DNA of 64,000 nucleotides, from NCBI GenBank assembly GCA_943737045.1, contig CALSFV010000015.1, positions 310,001-374,000 of the forward strand, read 5' to 3'. The position numbers and the translations under genes were made by a program. The DNA comes from Parapristionchus giblindavisi (lineage: Eukaryota; Nematoda; Chromadorea; Rhabditida; Diplogasteridae). Below the pieces are notes generated by a model. The model saw only the letters and a list, made by a program, of their open reading frames with translations. It was not told the origin of the DNA and ran no database searches. Shown here piece by piece: positions 12,147 to 39,981 of this stretch (its first letter is position 1; every line of letters begins with the position of its first letter).

Positions 12147-13006
12147 TACTTTCACAAGTTTCAATTGAATCTCTATCACTCTATTTTTAAATAAATAATA
12201 TAAATAATTAAAATTATGGCTGCTTCTCTTATTCATATATTATTTTCTCGTGTTTCGTGTTGTTCTATTCTAATCACACTAATAATGAATATAAAAATAT
12301 TTGTTAAAAAGATTGGCTACGATGCTACAGTATAATGTCTTTGATTGTCTGTGTGGTGTATGCTATAGTTGATATTTGTGTATGTAACAATGAAGTCAAT
12401 AAATGAATATAATTCATAGCACCTTATCGAAATATCGGAAAAGAGTGTGTTAATGCTGAATAGAACGAGCAATTCAGATATACACATGAAGAAGAATAAT
12501 GAGGATGGATTGGTTCTAGATTGTAAACCGGGGTGCTTTGGTACCATGTCCTATATTTATGGACTCGTGACTCGGGTGCCTGTCGGGTTATCCGTGGTCA
12601 GAACCAACGGAAACCCAACGACACCGGTCATGAGCTCGGGACAATGATTAGAATGACTAGAATAAGTGAAAAGAATTAAGCGAAAAAAGAAAATGCTGCT
12701 AAAATGCGATTACAAGTGTACACTGTACGTGATATATGGCTACGATACTACACTATGATGTCTATGATTGGCTGTGTGGTGTATGGTGGTGAGTGGTGGT
12801 GGTGGTGTTGTGGTGGTGGAAAAGCCAATTTGGCGAGTGCTGCACGTAGCCGATATGTACGATGTTTGAAAGATTAACGACGAGGGAAAAGGCAGGTGTA
12901 ATAAAACAATTGGGACAAAGAACGACGCACAATTTACTGAGAACGAAACGGATAAGATACAGTACCCAGAGGAGAAAAGAGAGTGAATATTGATTGATTG
13001 ATTGAT
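12147..13006. other. spacer between convergent genes
   Basis: No gene recognised. A roughly 52-bp segment at 12311-12362 recurs at 12735-12788 with a few differences (GGCTACGATGCTACAGTATA versus GGCTACGATACTACACTATG). A GGTGGT-rich run lies near 12790-12815. Confidence 0.5.
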
Positions 13007-28209
<15,203 letters not shown>

Positions 28210-29143
28210 CTAAATATCGATTTTATTAAATCTTCAAATTTGAATTTAGCGCCTCACCTTTGCTCTCTTTTATGCGATGGACAAGAAGAGAGAAAGATTG
28301 GTTTGAGTCGTCGACGATCTAGGAATCAATCAATAATTGGATGAATCAATCAATAATTGAATGGGTGGAGTTTCAGAACGATGAATTTGGGTTACTGTAC
28401 ATTCAACAGAATTGATTAGCATTTGTGAAAGAAAATTGTATGGCGTTCCGAAATGTTATGATAACGGGCGCGAATTCAAAAATGATTATGATCGGGTTAC
28501 GGTAGATCGATTGGGGAGGAAGGGGATTGAAACAGATTTGTACCTGTACCACCACCACGTGAAGCTGTCTAGGCGACGATAGAGAGGATAGAAGGGGCGG
28601 GACTTGGAGTAGATGATGAAGAGGATGAGAGAGTACGGTAGATGAAGAGAGTGCAGAGAAAGAGAGAGGATAGAGAGAGTGTACGGTAGAGTGAGAGAGA
28701 GAGAGATGAGGAACTACTGGAGGGATAGTGATAGAACGAGAAGGAGAAGAGTTACAACATTCGAGGAGAAAAGATTCCTCCCCATTCTGCAAATATCCCA
28801 CTTAGATTGTTGAAGGAGATGAAGAATAAGAAGATATTGAGGATGGTAATAGTAAAGTAGTTAAGAGAAATTGATAAAGTTACTATCTTTTCTCATTCAT
28901 GATATGTATATTTATGTTTTTTTTTAAATATTTTAATAATAAAGTCAATGAGCTTATTCATTAAAGACATCAAAATATTCTCCTGAAATCGTTGAAATCT
29001 AAATCGTCTCAATTCATTTATTGATCGTCAATCAATCGATAAATTGTCAATTAGCATTCAGTAATTATTTTATTCGGATTTCTTCTAAAGTGTGTACAGG
29101 ACGAGTGCAAATATCTCTCATCCGCTTTTTGCCCTCCCCCCCC
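28210..29143. promoter_or_regulatory. upstream region of the myosin gene (no motif assigned)
   Basis: The myosin promoter should lie here because the gene reads leftward from 28209. There are purine-rich runs at 28620-28720 and an AT-rich stretch at 28860-29060. I could not assign a specific muscle element. Confidence 0.3.
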
Positions 29144-29390
29144 AATCTCCCTCTCCCTCTCCCTCTTCCTCTCCCTCTCCCTCTCCCTCTCCCTCTCCCT
29201 CTCCCTCTCCCTCTCCCTCTCCCTCTCCCTCTCCCTCTCCCTCTCCCTCTCCCTCTCCCTCTTCCTCTCCCTCTCCCTCTCCCTCTCCCTCTTCCTCTCC
29301 CTCTCCCTCTCCCTCTCCCTCTTCCTCTCCCTCTCCCTCTCCCTCTTCCTCTCCCTCTCCCTCTCCCTCTCCCTCTCTCCATCTCCCTCT
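29144..29390. repeat. CTCTCC microsatellite array
   Basis: About 250 bp of CTCTCC hexamers with occasional CTCTTC variants. Open frames of repeated PL/PS or ER/GR through it are artefacts. Confidence 0.97.
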
Positions 29391-29620
29391 CTACCTCTCC
29401 ATATCTCTAAAACAAGAGGGGATTTCTCAGGATTCTCCATCTTCTTCTTCTCTTCTCACACTAAGAACAGCATAAACAACACGCAGGTAAACGATAAATA
29501 AATTGCTTGAATATACGATTTTACATCAACAAAATTCTTTTATCATTCATCATTTATGTACATGATCACTTGTGTATCCAATAATCAATCAATCAATAAT
29601 TCATCAGATCAATCAATAAT

Positions 29621-31565
29621 CTAGAATCGTTCATTCTCAAATCCTTTATTGATTTGTCCATTATTCATAGTTCCATATCCACTCATTCCATTGACAACAA
29701 ATGTATTCAATTCCAGTGAACAATTCTCATCGTCACTTCCTTCCAATGAAATCTTCCTGGAAGAAGTTCAAAGATCAAAGATCAAAGTAAAGGGGAGTAA
29801 AGATCAAAGATCATTGCTTACCTCGCAATCGTTTTTCGTCCAGCACTTTCTAGCTTGTTCTTCTCCCGTTCTAGTGACCGTTTGAGAAGAAGTTTAGCCT
29901 TTTCCTCATTCTGCCTCGTTCTGAATTATGATCACCAAAGATAGATAGGAGTGTTGGGCTTTTTATGAGCGCATTTTAATTTAATTGAAAACAGAAAAGT
30001 TTTAATTCACCCAATAATCATTATAATGAGGATGAATACAAAAGTACGAATACAGTTACAATAATTCAGGACGTTCAAAAACACAGCTTTTTAAATTTTC
30101 TTTAATTTTAAACAAGTTTATCAGCTCGTTTAGTCGTGTCGGCTCAGCTGGTCAGTAAGTGATAAAATGGTGATCATTGTAACCGCAACGCTCACATCCA
30201 TAAAACAGCCACAATAGAGACAAAAGCGAGGACGATGTTTAATGCGAGAGAAGCGATGAAGAGTCCCATCCATGTCTGAAATTTAAATGATTCTTTTTCA
30301 TTATTCGATATATATTGCATCAATCGATAATTATACAGGAATAAACAACAGAGTTTTTTTGGTCACATTGATTTGTGTTACAGCTGAAAGGCACATCTGA
30401 TACTCTCGCAATGCTCTCTCGCTTTCTTTGTCTACGAGAGAGTGCTGCCAGAGATGAGAGAAAAATTGCTAGAATGCTTCTAACTAGCAAGAATGATTAA
30501 TCGATGATTGTTAATTGATTAAGGAAGACATACTTACACTGGATGTTTGTTCACATCCAATGGGACAATCAATTGAAGGAAGAATTGATGATGGAGATGA
30601 CTGATAAGGACTTTAGTTAGTAAAGATGTATATCCAGAGAACAAAGTCACCTATCTATGAGGGAATAATATCCTTCCAAAGTATCTTTTAAAGCACACCA
30701 CGCGCTAATTTTAATCTCCGCACTTGCGACAAACAAAGAAAGAAAGAGCGCTTTACCAGAGCGGTGGGTGACTTTCAAATTAGCTCGGGGTGTGACTTTA
30801 AGAATTTTTTGCTTATAGATCAGGGAATTCGACTGTATTCCTTTCAGTCTCTGGGTATGAATCTCAAAATGTCACCTTGATATTAGTTGCAAGTTCATCT
30901 ACCACATCTTTAGCATCATCGATGGGATAAACTTCATCTTGAGGAGGACGAAAGGGAGCCTGAAAATTATAATTATTAATTATTTTTTGCAGTTATTATG
31001 CATGTTTTGGAATAATAACACGAATTAATAAATTGTGTCTAAGTCTTCAACATTATATCTATACTTCAAAGACGTCAGCTCACATAATTCATGTTTTCAA
31101 GAGTTAATCCAGATATTTGATCATCATTCCATAATGGAGTATCATATTTCGCCCGCAATTGCTGTAGTTGACTCTATAAATCTGTTAATAATCAATATCG
31201 ATTGAATTCACATCATTTGTTAAAAAAGGTAATTTTTATTCTCCACTCTGACAACGCTCTTTCGTCGACAAAAAAGCGAGAGAGCATTGTCAGAGCGGAG
31301 AAATTGGCTTGTGGTATGCGTTTAGGTCCAACCTGGACAATCACGTAATTTCTCATAGTGGACATTAGAGAGTGTTCGAAGAACGCGATCGTAGTCTATA
31401 AATAATATTATTTTAATATTATTTTAATTAAAAAATGTTAAAGTATACCTTGAAGCATGAATCGTCATTGTCAAAAGTGATATCACAATGGGAGGAACAC
31501 GAGTAATCAGTATCAGCCCTGATTGATAATGATAAGAGAAGAAGAAGAAGTAGACACTCCTTCAT
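29621..31565 (-). CDS. unrecognised secreted/type I single-pass membrane protein
   Basis: Predicted 243-residue protein. Exons from the start: 31449-31565, 31333-31395, 31084-31173, 30876-30959, 30538-30600, 30196-30275, 29822-29920, 29621-29756. They sum to 244 codons with consistent phases. The N-terminus MKECLLLLLLLSLSIRA is a clear signal peptide, followed by a short Cys-rich stretch (SCSSHC, DDSC), a polar extracellular region and a CPIGC motif. A membrane helix follows (LFIASLALNIVLAFVSIVAV). The cytoplasmic tail starts basic and charged (TRQNEEKAKLLLKRSLEREK) and ends GFENERF. The ATG at 31565 is the only one giving a signal peptide. I recognise no family. MITE-B copies sit in three introns, and one lies just upstream of the start. 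Confidence 0.7.
30384..30470. mobile_element. MITE family B, internally shortened copy
   Basis: TCTCGCAATGCTCTCTCGCT and TACGAGAGAGTGCTGCCAGA pair; the terminal parts are short. Confidence 0.65.
30686..30802. mobile_element. MITE family B copy
   Basis: TTAAAGCACACCACGCGCTA start and TTAGCTCGGGGTGTGACTTT end, in an intron of the membrane-protein gene. Confidence 0.8.
31219..31327. mobile_element. MITE family B copy
   Basis: TTAAAAAAGGTAATTTTTAT start; CTCCACTCTGACAACGCTCT pairs with AGAGCATTGTCAGAGCGGAG. Confidence 0.75.
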
Positions 31566-31574
31566 GATGTACCC

Positions 31575-31675
31575 TTCAAAGTAACACCACGAGTTAAGCC
31601 GCTCTGACTATCCTCTCTCGCCTTCTTTCTTCACGAGAGAGTGCAGATTAAAATTTGCTCAGGTGTACCTTTAAT
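31575..31675. mobile_element. MITE family B copy immediately upstream of the membrane-protein ATG
   Basis: TCAAAGTAACACCACGAG start, TTGCTCAGGTGTACCTTTAA end. It starts about 10 bp from the predicted start codon, so it lies in the promoter or 5'UTR. Confidence 0.75.
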
Positions 31676-33114
31676 TCTATGTACACGAATAAAAGCAGGA
31701 AAATTTCGCTCGAGAGACGATAAAGGATGGAAGTGTCATTCGATTGAGTCTACTAAACATTATGATCTATCACTTTGACGTAGTAAAATGTTGCGACGTT
31801 TCCTTTTCGGCTAGTTATCCATTAGGGAAATGCAAATGGTAAAGACCTCTTTTGCAAAAAATTTTTGAATTCCATTCATCATTCGGCCGGAATCGCAAAA
31901 TTCAAGTAGGGTTTCTTGTAATTATGTCCCTCCCTGTGTATTTTATCTATTAGAACATTCGATCGATGAAGATGATAATAATTCCTAATGGTATCATTAG
32001 ATTGTTGTGCTTCTTCGAAACAAAAAGGAGGGGGCTTAAATCAAACAGACATATCCCCACTCTTCTTCATCTTCTTCTGAGTGAGAAGAATGAGGGGAGA
32101 TTACGTCATTACAACTCATTGTCAGAGTAAATAGAGTGAACATGTTCATTACAAACTATGGAGAATCAAGGTGGTGAAACTATTATCGTGAGAATTTTTT
32201 ATTATTCTTTATTCATCATAAAAATGGAAAATAAGGACCTAAAGAGATTGGTGGATGTCCGCCGCCTACAATAAGGAATCGGTGATTGTTTTAGGTACCG
32301 TGGCAGTCTGGGAGCTACTGGCGAATAATGACAATATGAACAAAATGACACTAGACCCATTGAGAACCGATGAATGAGAACTATTTGCGTGTGAGGAACA
32401 AGAGCTAATGAATAGACAAAGTATTCAGATAGTTAAAATCCGGTAGGTTCTCATTCGTCGGATCTCATCCGACCTAGTGTCGAATTAAATGTACTCGGAA
32501 AAGAATAATTTGCAATGACTGAATCACAATCGGATTCTTATCAATACTTATCACGACAGAGGGGCATAGTGAGAGAGGGAGAGAGGGAGAGAGAGAGACA
32601 GTTGAGAAGGACAAACTAGGAAGAGACCATAATTGATTAGAAACTGCCAAAGTGAAATCACTTTGTCGTGCGTGAAACGTTCATAGCAGTACACTTCTCC
32701 GTTAAAAAAGAATTATGTATAATATTTTTGCTGCGAAACTTTTATGTCATTATTTCGTTTGTTTCTTCTACACCACGATAATATAGTATATCATCCACAT
32801 CAAAAATATCATCCACGATCTTCAATAAAAAGACGTATAGACGCATCTTTCTGATCTCACCAAATAACATCGGCAACAATTCTGGTGATGACTCTTTCAG
32901 CATCTATAGATCGATTACTCCTTGAAAATGCATCATATCAAGTTATTTTCGATCTCTCTGTATGTTGTAAAGAATGTTAATACTGAAACTAGATACGAGA
33001 ACTGTAACTAACCTGATGTGGTTCTCAATTGGTTATAGTAATAGTTTCTCTGTGGTGAATTTTGTAATTATTTAACAGGTGTACCGTTAAAAACGAGAGA
33101 AAACTATACAAGTA
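31676..33114. other. intergenic; one MITE-F copy
   Basis: No exon recognised. It contains the hairpin at 32341-32474 and a GAGAGG-rich patch near 32570-32600. Confidence 0.5.
32341..32474. mobile_element. MITE family F, copy 1
   Basis: Hairpin with CACTAGACCCATTGAGAACC at one end and CTCATCCGACCTAGTG at the other. Inner segments match the copies at 52784-52926 and 53211-53349, including ATGAATAGACAAAGTAT. Confidence 0.75.
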
Positions 33115-35043
33115 CTCACACAGAAAATTCTCTTAAATATAAGAAATTGAAATAAGAAATTGATTTCTTACAATACGTTCTCCGAAATTGAATTTCTTAC
33201 TTTTTATAAGTGATTTAATTTCTTATTGCCGTAAGAAAATGATTTCTTATAAAATATAAGAAATCTATTTCTTATTCCGCGCTACGATATTTTTAAGAAA
33301 TCAATTTCTTATATTTTTTCCTGGCCACTACAGAATATATTATTGATTGATTAATACTGATCCTTCTGCTGCTTTGTATATACTTATTCCAATTCTAGAA
33401 ATGAAAACACTTTATGTGAACAGGGCACGCCAAGATAAAAGGAACTACAACAACACATGGAACACAAAAACGTAATTGATTTGGGTGAACGAAGACAAAT
33501 GAAATGATAAAGCAAATAATATGAGATTATACTTTAAACACGTTATCTTCGTCATCAATATCTTCGTATGAGATATAATCGATGTCCATTCTCTTCTATA
33601 TCATACTCAACAATAACAAGAACTTCATTACATATATAAAGGATTACTCCCTCAGAGATTGAAGATGCCTCAGTGAGATGATTAACGTATTTAATTTAAC
33701 GGCTCCTTCACTATTATCGAAATACCTCCCTGAAACGATGTTATTATCGATTTATGAACTAATCTAGGTAGCAAACCTTCTCATCATGAGCATTGTTAGT
33801 TCTAGAATAAGTGATAACTAAAAACAGTATCTCCATTTCCAGTAAAACTCACTCCAGTCTACAATGTACATATAAGTATTAAGCTTTCATTTGAAATAAA
33901 AAGGCAACCTACTTAGTGGCAGTGATATTAAGAGAGTTAGATGACATTGAAAGATCCTTGCAAGTCGTTTTGGAATTCCGCTGAAGGCATAGAGATTACT
34001 ACAGAGTAATCCTGATCAGGGATACCAAGATGTTCCATATCGATATCAACCATTTTAACAGTAACATCCTATAAAATCATTTTATACTTGATTTTTACAG
34101 ACACTTACAGACATTAAATTACCTGAGTCTTGTCCCTCTTACTGCCACAGAATGAAAAATGAGGCACTCCTCCATTATCATCATGCTAGATCATGTAGTT
34201 ATCGTTGTTATCACACTTGAGGGCCTTACTCATGATGATCAAGCTCATTCCAAGGTTGAAACTACGATCATGTCGATAAGTATCGAATAGATCTACCTGC
34301 AAAGAACAAATTATACGAGCAATGAAAAACTGTTATACCTAGAGAGCGACGTGGGATGAGTCCTTGAAGACACATAGCTGATTACGAGCAACCAAGGTGC
34401 ATCAGATACTAGTTTCTTGATAGCTTCAACAGTCTTCTTGCTTGTACGCTTGTGAAGTGCAGCACTAGCGAGAACATTTCGTAACTGTTCTGCAACAGAT
34501 CGATGTTATTCAACTAACTACGTAGTGAAAACGGAGTAGCTACATGATGTAACATGGAAGAGCAACGAGTATAACGAACAAGGAAACGAAGTGAAAACGA
34601 CGTAGCAACCGCAAGAAAAATAAATCTGTTTGAAGGCCAAATTTTCCCGCATTGATTACGGTATACATTGTGGCCCACACCAAATTTAGTACACAATATT
34701 TGGATCGTTAACTAACGTTATTTTAATTTAATCAATGAAGTTAATTCATAAAAACAAAATAAAAACGCAAATAAATTAAATATAAGAAATTGAAAATTAA
34801 GAAAATTATGAATTTCTCTTAAAAAATAAGAAATTCAAAGGCAATTTTCTTAAATATAAGAAATATGAAGAATAAGAAATGTATTTCTGACATTCAAATC
34901 ATCATGCATTTCTGATTTATAAGAAATTCGAAGATAAGAAATTGATTTCTTATTGTAAACTCCGCCCCTTTCTTGTATAATTTCTTAAAAATAAGAAATA
35001 TAACGAATAAGAAATTGAAAAGTAAGAGAATTTTCTGTGTGAG
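33115..35043. mobile_element. TIR element enclosing a PCNA gene fragment
   Basis: 1929-bp segment bounded by inverted 21-bp ends (CTCACACAGAAAATTCTCTT and its exact complement), with TA on both flanks (33113-33114, 35044-35045), as for Tc1/mariner-type insertions. Inside each end is a 200-250 bp zone of degenerate AAGAAAT repeats. The centre is the broken PCNA copy at 33527-34476. No transposase. The ends resemble those of MITE family C. Confidence 0.78.
33527..34476 (-). pseudogene. PCNA (DNA sliding clamp) pseudogene, introns retained
   Basis: PCNA is the trimeric clamp that tethers replicative polymerases. Translated pieces in family order: KKTVEAIKKLVSDAP (about 34395-34440); DSSHVAL in a shifted frame; VDLFDTYRHDRSFNLGMSL and MSKALKC (34200-34305); [20 protein letters not shown] and [11 protein letters not shown] (33975-34070); SLNITATK after a frameshift (about 33910); IKYVNHLTEASSISEGVI (about 33650-33705); and the acidic end DIDDEDN. 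Inactivating changes include an in-frame TAG at 34186-34188, at least three frameshifts and missing segments. A 46-nt intron (about 34306-34351) and others remain, so this is a DNA-level copy, not a retrocopy. It lies wholly within the TIR element. Confidence 0.85.
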
Positions 35044-35468
35044 TATTGGGCAGTAAATTATAGGAGGTTCTTCCATTTTTACAGCTTTTTGTGTTGATTT
35101 TCATGATAAATGATTTTTGAGGAGCACTCATTGTCAGTTGTGTATCACAAACAAAATTAAGTAAAAAGAAACATTTATTTAAAGTTGCTGAATTGATGGA
35201 GTGAAGTGTCAACGAATAGTTTTGAACAAAGGTCTGCGTGTAATGGAAGTCCAAAAACACAATAGCCAAAAAATTCACATAATTATGATCCCTGTTCTTT
35301 TACTATCAATTTTTTCACATGAAAAAGTGCAGCATTTGATTAAAGAAGGGGACCCACGAGTTTTTTTCGTGACTAAACTGGCCAGACAGAACTATTGCTC
35401 ACATCTCCTTGTATACAAAAACAATTTTCTCTAAAACTTTAGATGCCCCAGACTACTATAATTCGGAC
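35044..35468. other. intergenic sequence
   Basis: No gene recognised. A segment at about 35338-35360 (AAAGAAGGGGACCCACGAG) is repeated inverted at about 35799-35820, bracketing a MITE-B and a SINE-like piece. Confidence 0.4.
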
Positions 35469-35589
35469 TTAAAGCCACACCCCAAGCTAATTTGAAACTC
35501 TCCGCTCTGGCAATACTCTCTCACTTTCTTTGTTTGCGAGAGAGTATTGCCAATGCGGAGTTCAAAATTAGCATGGGGTATTCCTTTAA
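35469..35589. mobile_element. MITE family B, well-preserved copy
   Basis: TTAAAGCCACACCCCAAGCT start and TTAGCATGGGGTATTCCTTT end; the arms CTCTCCGCTCTGGCAATACT and AGAGAGTATTGCCAATGCGG pair well. Confidence 0.88.
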
Positions 35590-35591
35590 AG

Positions 35592-35720
35592 TTCATTGAT
35601 ATGCCCAGAGAAAGGCGCGAGTTTTTGAAATTGTATAGAAAATTGCAAACGGGAATCGAACCCGCGTGGCGCGGTTACAAGCGCTGACTACTAACCACTG
35701 AGCCACACGCTCAACGCGAT
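35592..35720 (-). mobile_element. tRNA-derived SINE-like fragment (5' part)
   Basis: Read on the minus strand: A-box-like GTGGCTCAGTGGTTAGTAG, B box GGGTTCGATTCCC, then TTTCAAAAACTCGCGCCTTT. The same order, B box then TTTTCAAAA then CGCGCC, occurs in the units at 49475-50045. The acceptor stem does not pair and the anticodon arm is irregular, so this is not a functional tRNA gene. Confidence 0.65.
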
Positions 35721-36077
35721 CAACCAGTCAAATGTAATAGAGAGTAGAATGTCACTTCCTATGTCCCACGTTCTTCATGTCAATAGCGCAGCCCAAATCT
35801 CGTGGGTCCCCTTCTTTAAATTTTTTTTCAAAATACATGAAGTGGCGTTTATCCTCAATTTTATTTCTCAAAATCAAAATTTCGCTGCTTTACACTTGCG
35901 AAATGTCGTATCTTTACAAATATTGTTCGTTTCGCTTCAATTACGATATCTTTCTTTTTTGTTTCTTTATTGGTTGTTAACTTTTCTGGCAATGAGAAAA
36001 GCAAGAGGTCTGGAGTGGCCGAACATGTACAAGGCATTGTACATCAGAGCGTACTCTTGATAAATCTGTATAAACTA

Positions 36078-36186
36078 AATTGTAAATACAAGCAAATTTG
36101 AAAATCTCCGGTATTCCAACTCTTCTTTGTCTACGAGAAAGTATTGACAACGCCGAGACTAAAATTCGCTTGGGTGTACTTTTAAA
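36078..36186. mobile_element. MITE family B, degenerate copy
   Basis: AAGCAAATTTGAAAATCTCC start, TACGAGAAAGTATTGACAAC arm, and TTCGCTTGGGTGTACTTTTA end. Confidence 0.7.
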
Positions 36187-36774
36187 TCTACCATTTCATC
36201 CTCAAGATTAATTCCTCCATCGTTATTGTTAGTGGTGTCAGTGAACATTGGCAATATGCATCACATGTGAGGAATACTGTAGACAATGAAAATAATAATA
36301 ACAACAATGTGCAATTTTGCATAACGCTACAGTATCTCTTCATCTTACAATAATTTCATTATGGCATCTAAATTAAAATTTAATATTTGATTATGGTGCA
36401 AATTTCCATTTTTTGCAAGCATGGCACAAATAGACATCCAATTTTGTCATGGTTAAAAATATTCATAATCTTCGATAGTACAAATCTAGAATAGAATCAG
36501 AGATGGATAAAAGTGTAGGACAATGTTCGATGTCTTTCTTATTAGTTCAATAAAGCCAAGATTCTTGGAACAACGATGAATATAGAGTATAAAGGAAGGA
36601 GGAAGGTAGACTTGGTAATAGGATAAAAGGGGACAATGTAATATACACTGGATGTTCATCTACTCTATATCTATCCTATTTCTTCCCTTTGGAAGACAAA
36701 CCAATTGGATTATCGTTGGAGATGAGATGAATTCGAGAGAGGAACATGATTACGAGACATCCCTATCTATCTTT

Positions 36775-37051
<277 letters not shown>

Positions 37052-39226
37052 ATCCTCCCGGTCACTCCTATACCTCTTCTTCCTCTCCCTCTTATCTATG
37101 CTCTCTCCTTCTGTCCTTTACTATAAATTCCCTCTTCGCCCTTCCAAATTTATTTCCTTAACTCCTTTTCCAAACATATTTGTAATCTTTTTTATTTACT
37201 AAAAGTTTTTGAAGGAACTGTGTACTGAAGATGGTATACTGTGCTATCTTCATAGTGTGGATATGTTAGTGTTGTGCTTGCTTATGCTACAGTTTATGGC
37301 GTTGGGTCATCAGTTTATCCGTCATAGCGGAATTCTTACGAATGAAATCATGAATGAGAGTAGAAGTGTACTGTAACTATACCCATACCAATCATCATTT
37401 CTCTCAGTATAATAGGTCACAATCGGATGTGTATGACGTGTAGACACTGGAAAGTGTACTGAAGACTTTACACTTTCCCCTCTGAACTTCCGTCGTTTAG
37501 CAGCGACCGAGTGTGAGGAAGGGGGCGGAATGAACGGAACGAAGTAATACATCTCGCGTGTCTTCCCTAGTGAAAAATGAGGTGGAATTGAGCGAGACAT
37601 GGATATATGTAGGGGGAGCGGAGCAGGGCGGGGACATCGGGGACGAGGAGGGGGAGCGGAGTGGAGAGGGGACAAAAGATGAAATGATTCACGCTTCACA
37701 AGAGTTAGCATGCCTTGTTGTTCGTGTCTAGTTAGGACCTTATCCTCTTTCACTTCAACGTATATATACTCTCGTTATATCATCTGATCTTTGATCTTTG
37801 ATCTTTGATTCATGTTCTTGTCATGAATCTATCTATCGTAAACAGATCATTCATATTTTTGCCCTTGTTGAAAATAGATTTATCACTGAAATCGTGAATA
37901 ATTCAGTGTTAGTCTGGTCCACACCATAAATACTAAAAAGATTGATCGGTGTCTCTATATCTCTAGTCTCTCTCATTCTCCGTACTCTATCGCCTTCTTC
38001 AGGTCTCTGAAAACGAACAAAAACAATGCAAACTCTATTGGATTGGCCAACTTCGACAATAGAGAGAGACAGGGGAATTCAATTCAATTGTCTATCGCAT
38101 TAATGACCATTTGTTTTTTCTTCTTCTTCTTCTGAACTTTAACATGTGTACTCTGTAATTTCGTACTTTTATCTTACATCTTTATCCTTTTTTTTTTTAT
38201 TTTATCTTTAATCTTTTATTTTATCTTACTCCTCCCTCACAACTCAATCCAGTCTGTTCGATATTCCTATAGAATTCTCCATTGTCTTCTTCATATCCGG
38301 ATTTCACTCATTTTTTTCTATATCTGTCCATTGATATTCGTTCAATATTCTCGTATTAAATATGTTAAGTAATTATTTGGTTCACCTTTATTTTGTGAAG
38401 GAATGAGTGAACAAAAGTTACCCAAAATTTATTTCGTTCCCCAAAATGATGTGAAAAAACGTGAGAACAAAAACAATACAAATATATTTTATGGAAGATT
38501 TTCCTACTTTTCATGATTTTCTCTGGAAAAAAAGAGAAACTTCTCTAATTCCTTATTGTTAGAAATTTTTGGTAATGTGATGAAAATAGGATATTATTAA
38601 CTACTGTAAATTCCTCTTGTACTAATGGTGGTTTTGTATTCATTTTATATTCGCATCTAATTTTATTCTGAATTGTCCTCGCACTTTAATACATCAACTG
38701 CCCAGCTTTGCACTCAAATATCGATTTATTTTTTTTAAACTTCTTTTTTCTACTTTCTGTATTGGATCGATGTGAGATCTATTATTTACAAAGCAAATCA
38801 ACATTTAAAACCCAAAAAAGTATGGAAAATTATTCTAAAATCTCATAATTTCTCGTTTCGTTATTTTTCTATTACATTAATATTCTCAATGACTATGAAG
38901 TTTTTTTCAAAACATTTTTAATATTATCTATTTCTAATCTAAACGAATTCAGAAGATGAAGAATTATGTTTAACATTCTGAAAATGTTCCGAAAATAAAA
39001 TATTTAGTATTTTTATCAGTAGTTCCTCATAAAACGCATTCAAATTCATTTCATATAATTCGTCTTTATATTCAATTCTTATTCATTCACTTTCTAGACT
39101 GTCCAGTTCTATAGAATATTCCTCCAATCCCTTTTAGGAGAAGAAAAGACCCCCAATAACACACCTTCTGAGAGTGAGGGTGGTTGACAGACTTACCTCC
39201 CAACTTTCTTTTACATCTACGCTCTC

Positions 39227-39333
39227 TATACCTCTCTCTCCCTCTACCTATGCCTCTCTCCCTCTCTCTCTCCCTCTCCCTCTCTCTCCCTCTCTCTCTC
39301 CCTCTCCATTTCTCTCCCTCTCTCTCTCCCTCT
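39227..39333. repeat. CTCTCC-rich low-complexity tract
   Basis: Imperfect CTCTCC/CTCTCT mixture of about 105 bp. Confidence 0.9.
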
Positions 39334-39561
39334 AATCCAATATAGTTATGATTGTTTGTATCTTTTAGTCATCCTCATCTCATATTTCATCTCATTGTTC
39401 ATTCCATAGACTCCCCTTCATAGGAGTCTCTTCTCGTACCACCTTAGGAGTTGTTACTACTACTATACTCCTTACTCTATCTCTATCTCACTTCCCGTAT
39501 ATGCTACGATTTATTTATATCATTATTATCATATTATTAGTGAGAAGTTTATGATATTAAT

Positions 39562-39652
39562 TGCACACCAGCCAATTTTATTCTTCGCTCTGGCAACGCT
39601 CTAACGTAGCGGAGAGGTTCAGTTTCAAATAGCTCGGGAGGCTTTAAACTGT
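39562..39652. mobile_element. MITE family B, internally deleted copy
   Basis: GCACACCAGCCAATTTTATT start, CGCTCTGGCAACGCTCT arm and AGCTCGGGAGGCTTTAA end; the centre is missing. Confidence 0.65.
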
Positions 39653-39907
39653 TTCCTCATTAAAATTTCATGATAAAATTTCAGTTTGGTTGCTGTATAT
39701 ACCGTACTGTCGTTATTTCTCTAACCATTTATCCCTTTGTCTAATATTTATCAACGTGCGTGTGCACGAAACGAGACAAATAATAATCGCGAAGAAAGTG
39801 ATTTCAAAAATATGTCTGTACTAAATATATTATATAGCTCTTTAGATATTGTGAAAGTATCTAGTTTACAAGACAATGACGTCGCTCTATAAATATCCAT
39901 TATGTAG

Positions 39908-39981
39908 CCCTCCCTCTCCCTCTCCCTCTCCCTCTCCCTCTCCCTCTCCCTCTCCCTCTCCCTCTCCCTCTCCCTCTCTCC
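39908..39981. repeat. CTCTCC microsatellite
   Basis: About 12 uninterrupted hexamers. Confidence 0.95.

Noticed and set aside
29021..29440. Long Pro-Leu, Ser-Pro, Glu-Arg and Gly-Arg open frames
   Set aside because: Translations of the CTCTCC microsatellite on both strands.
35640..35715. tRNA-Thr-like gene on the minus strand
   Set aside because: No paired acceptor stem, irregular anticodon arm, and body homology to SINE-like units.
37322..37753. 143-codon minus-strand Pro/Arg-rich frame
   Set aside because: No family resemblance and biased composition; left as unassigned within the gene-poor region.
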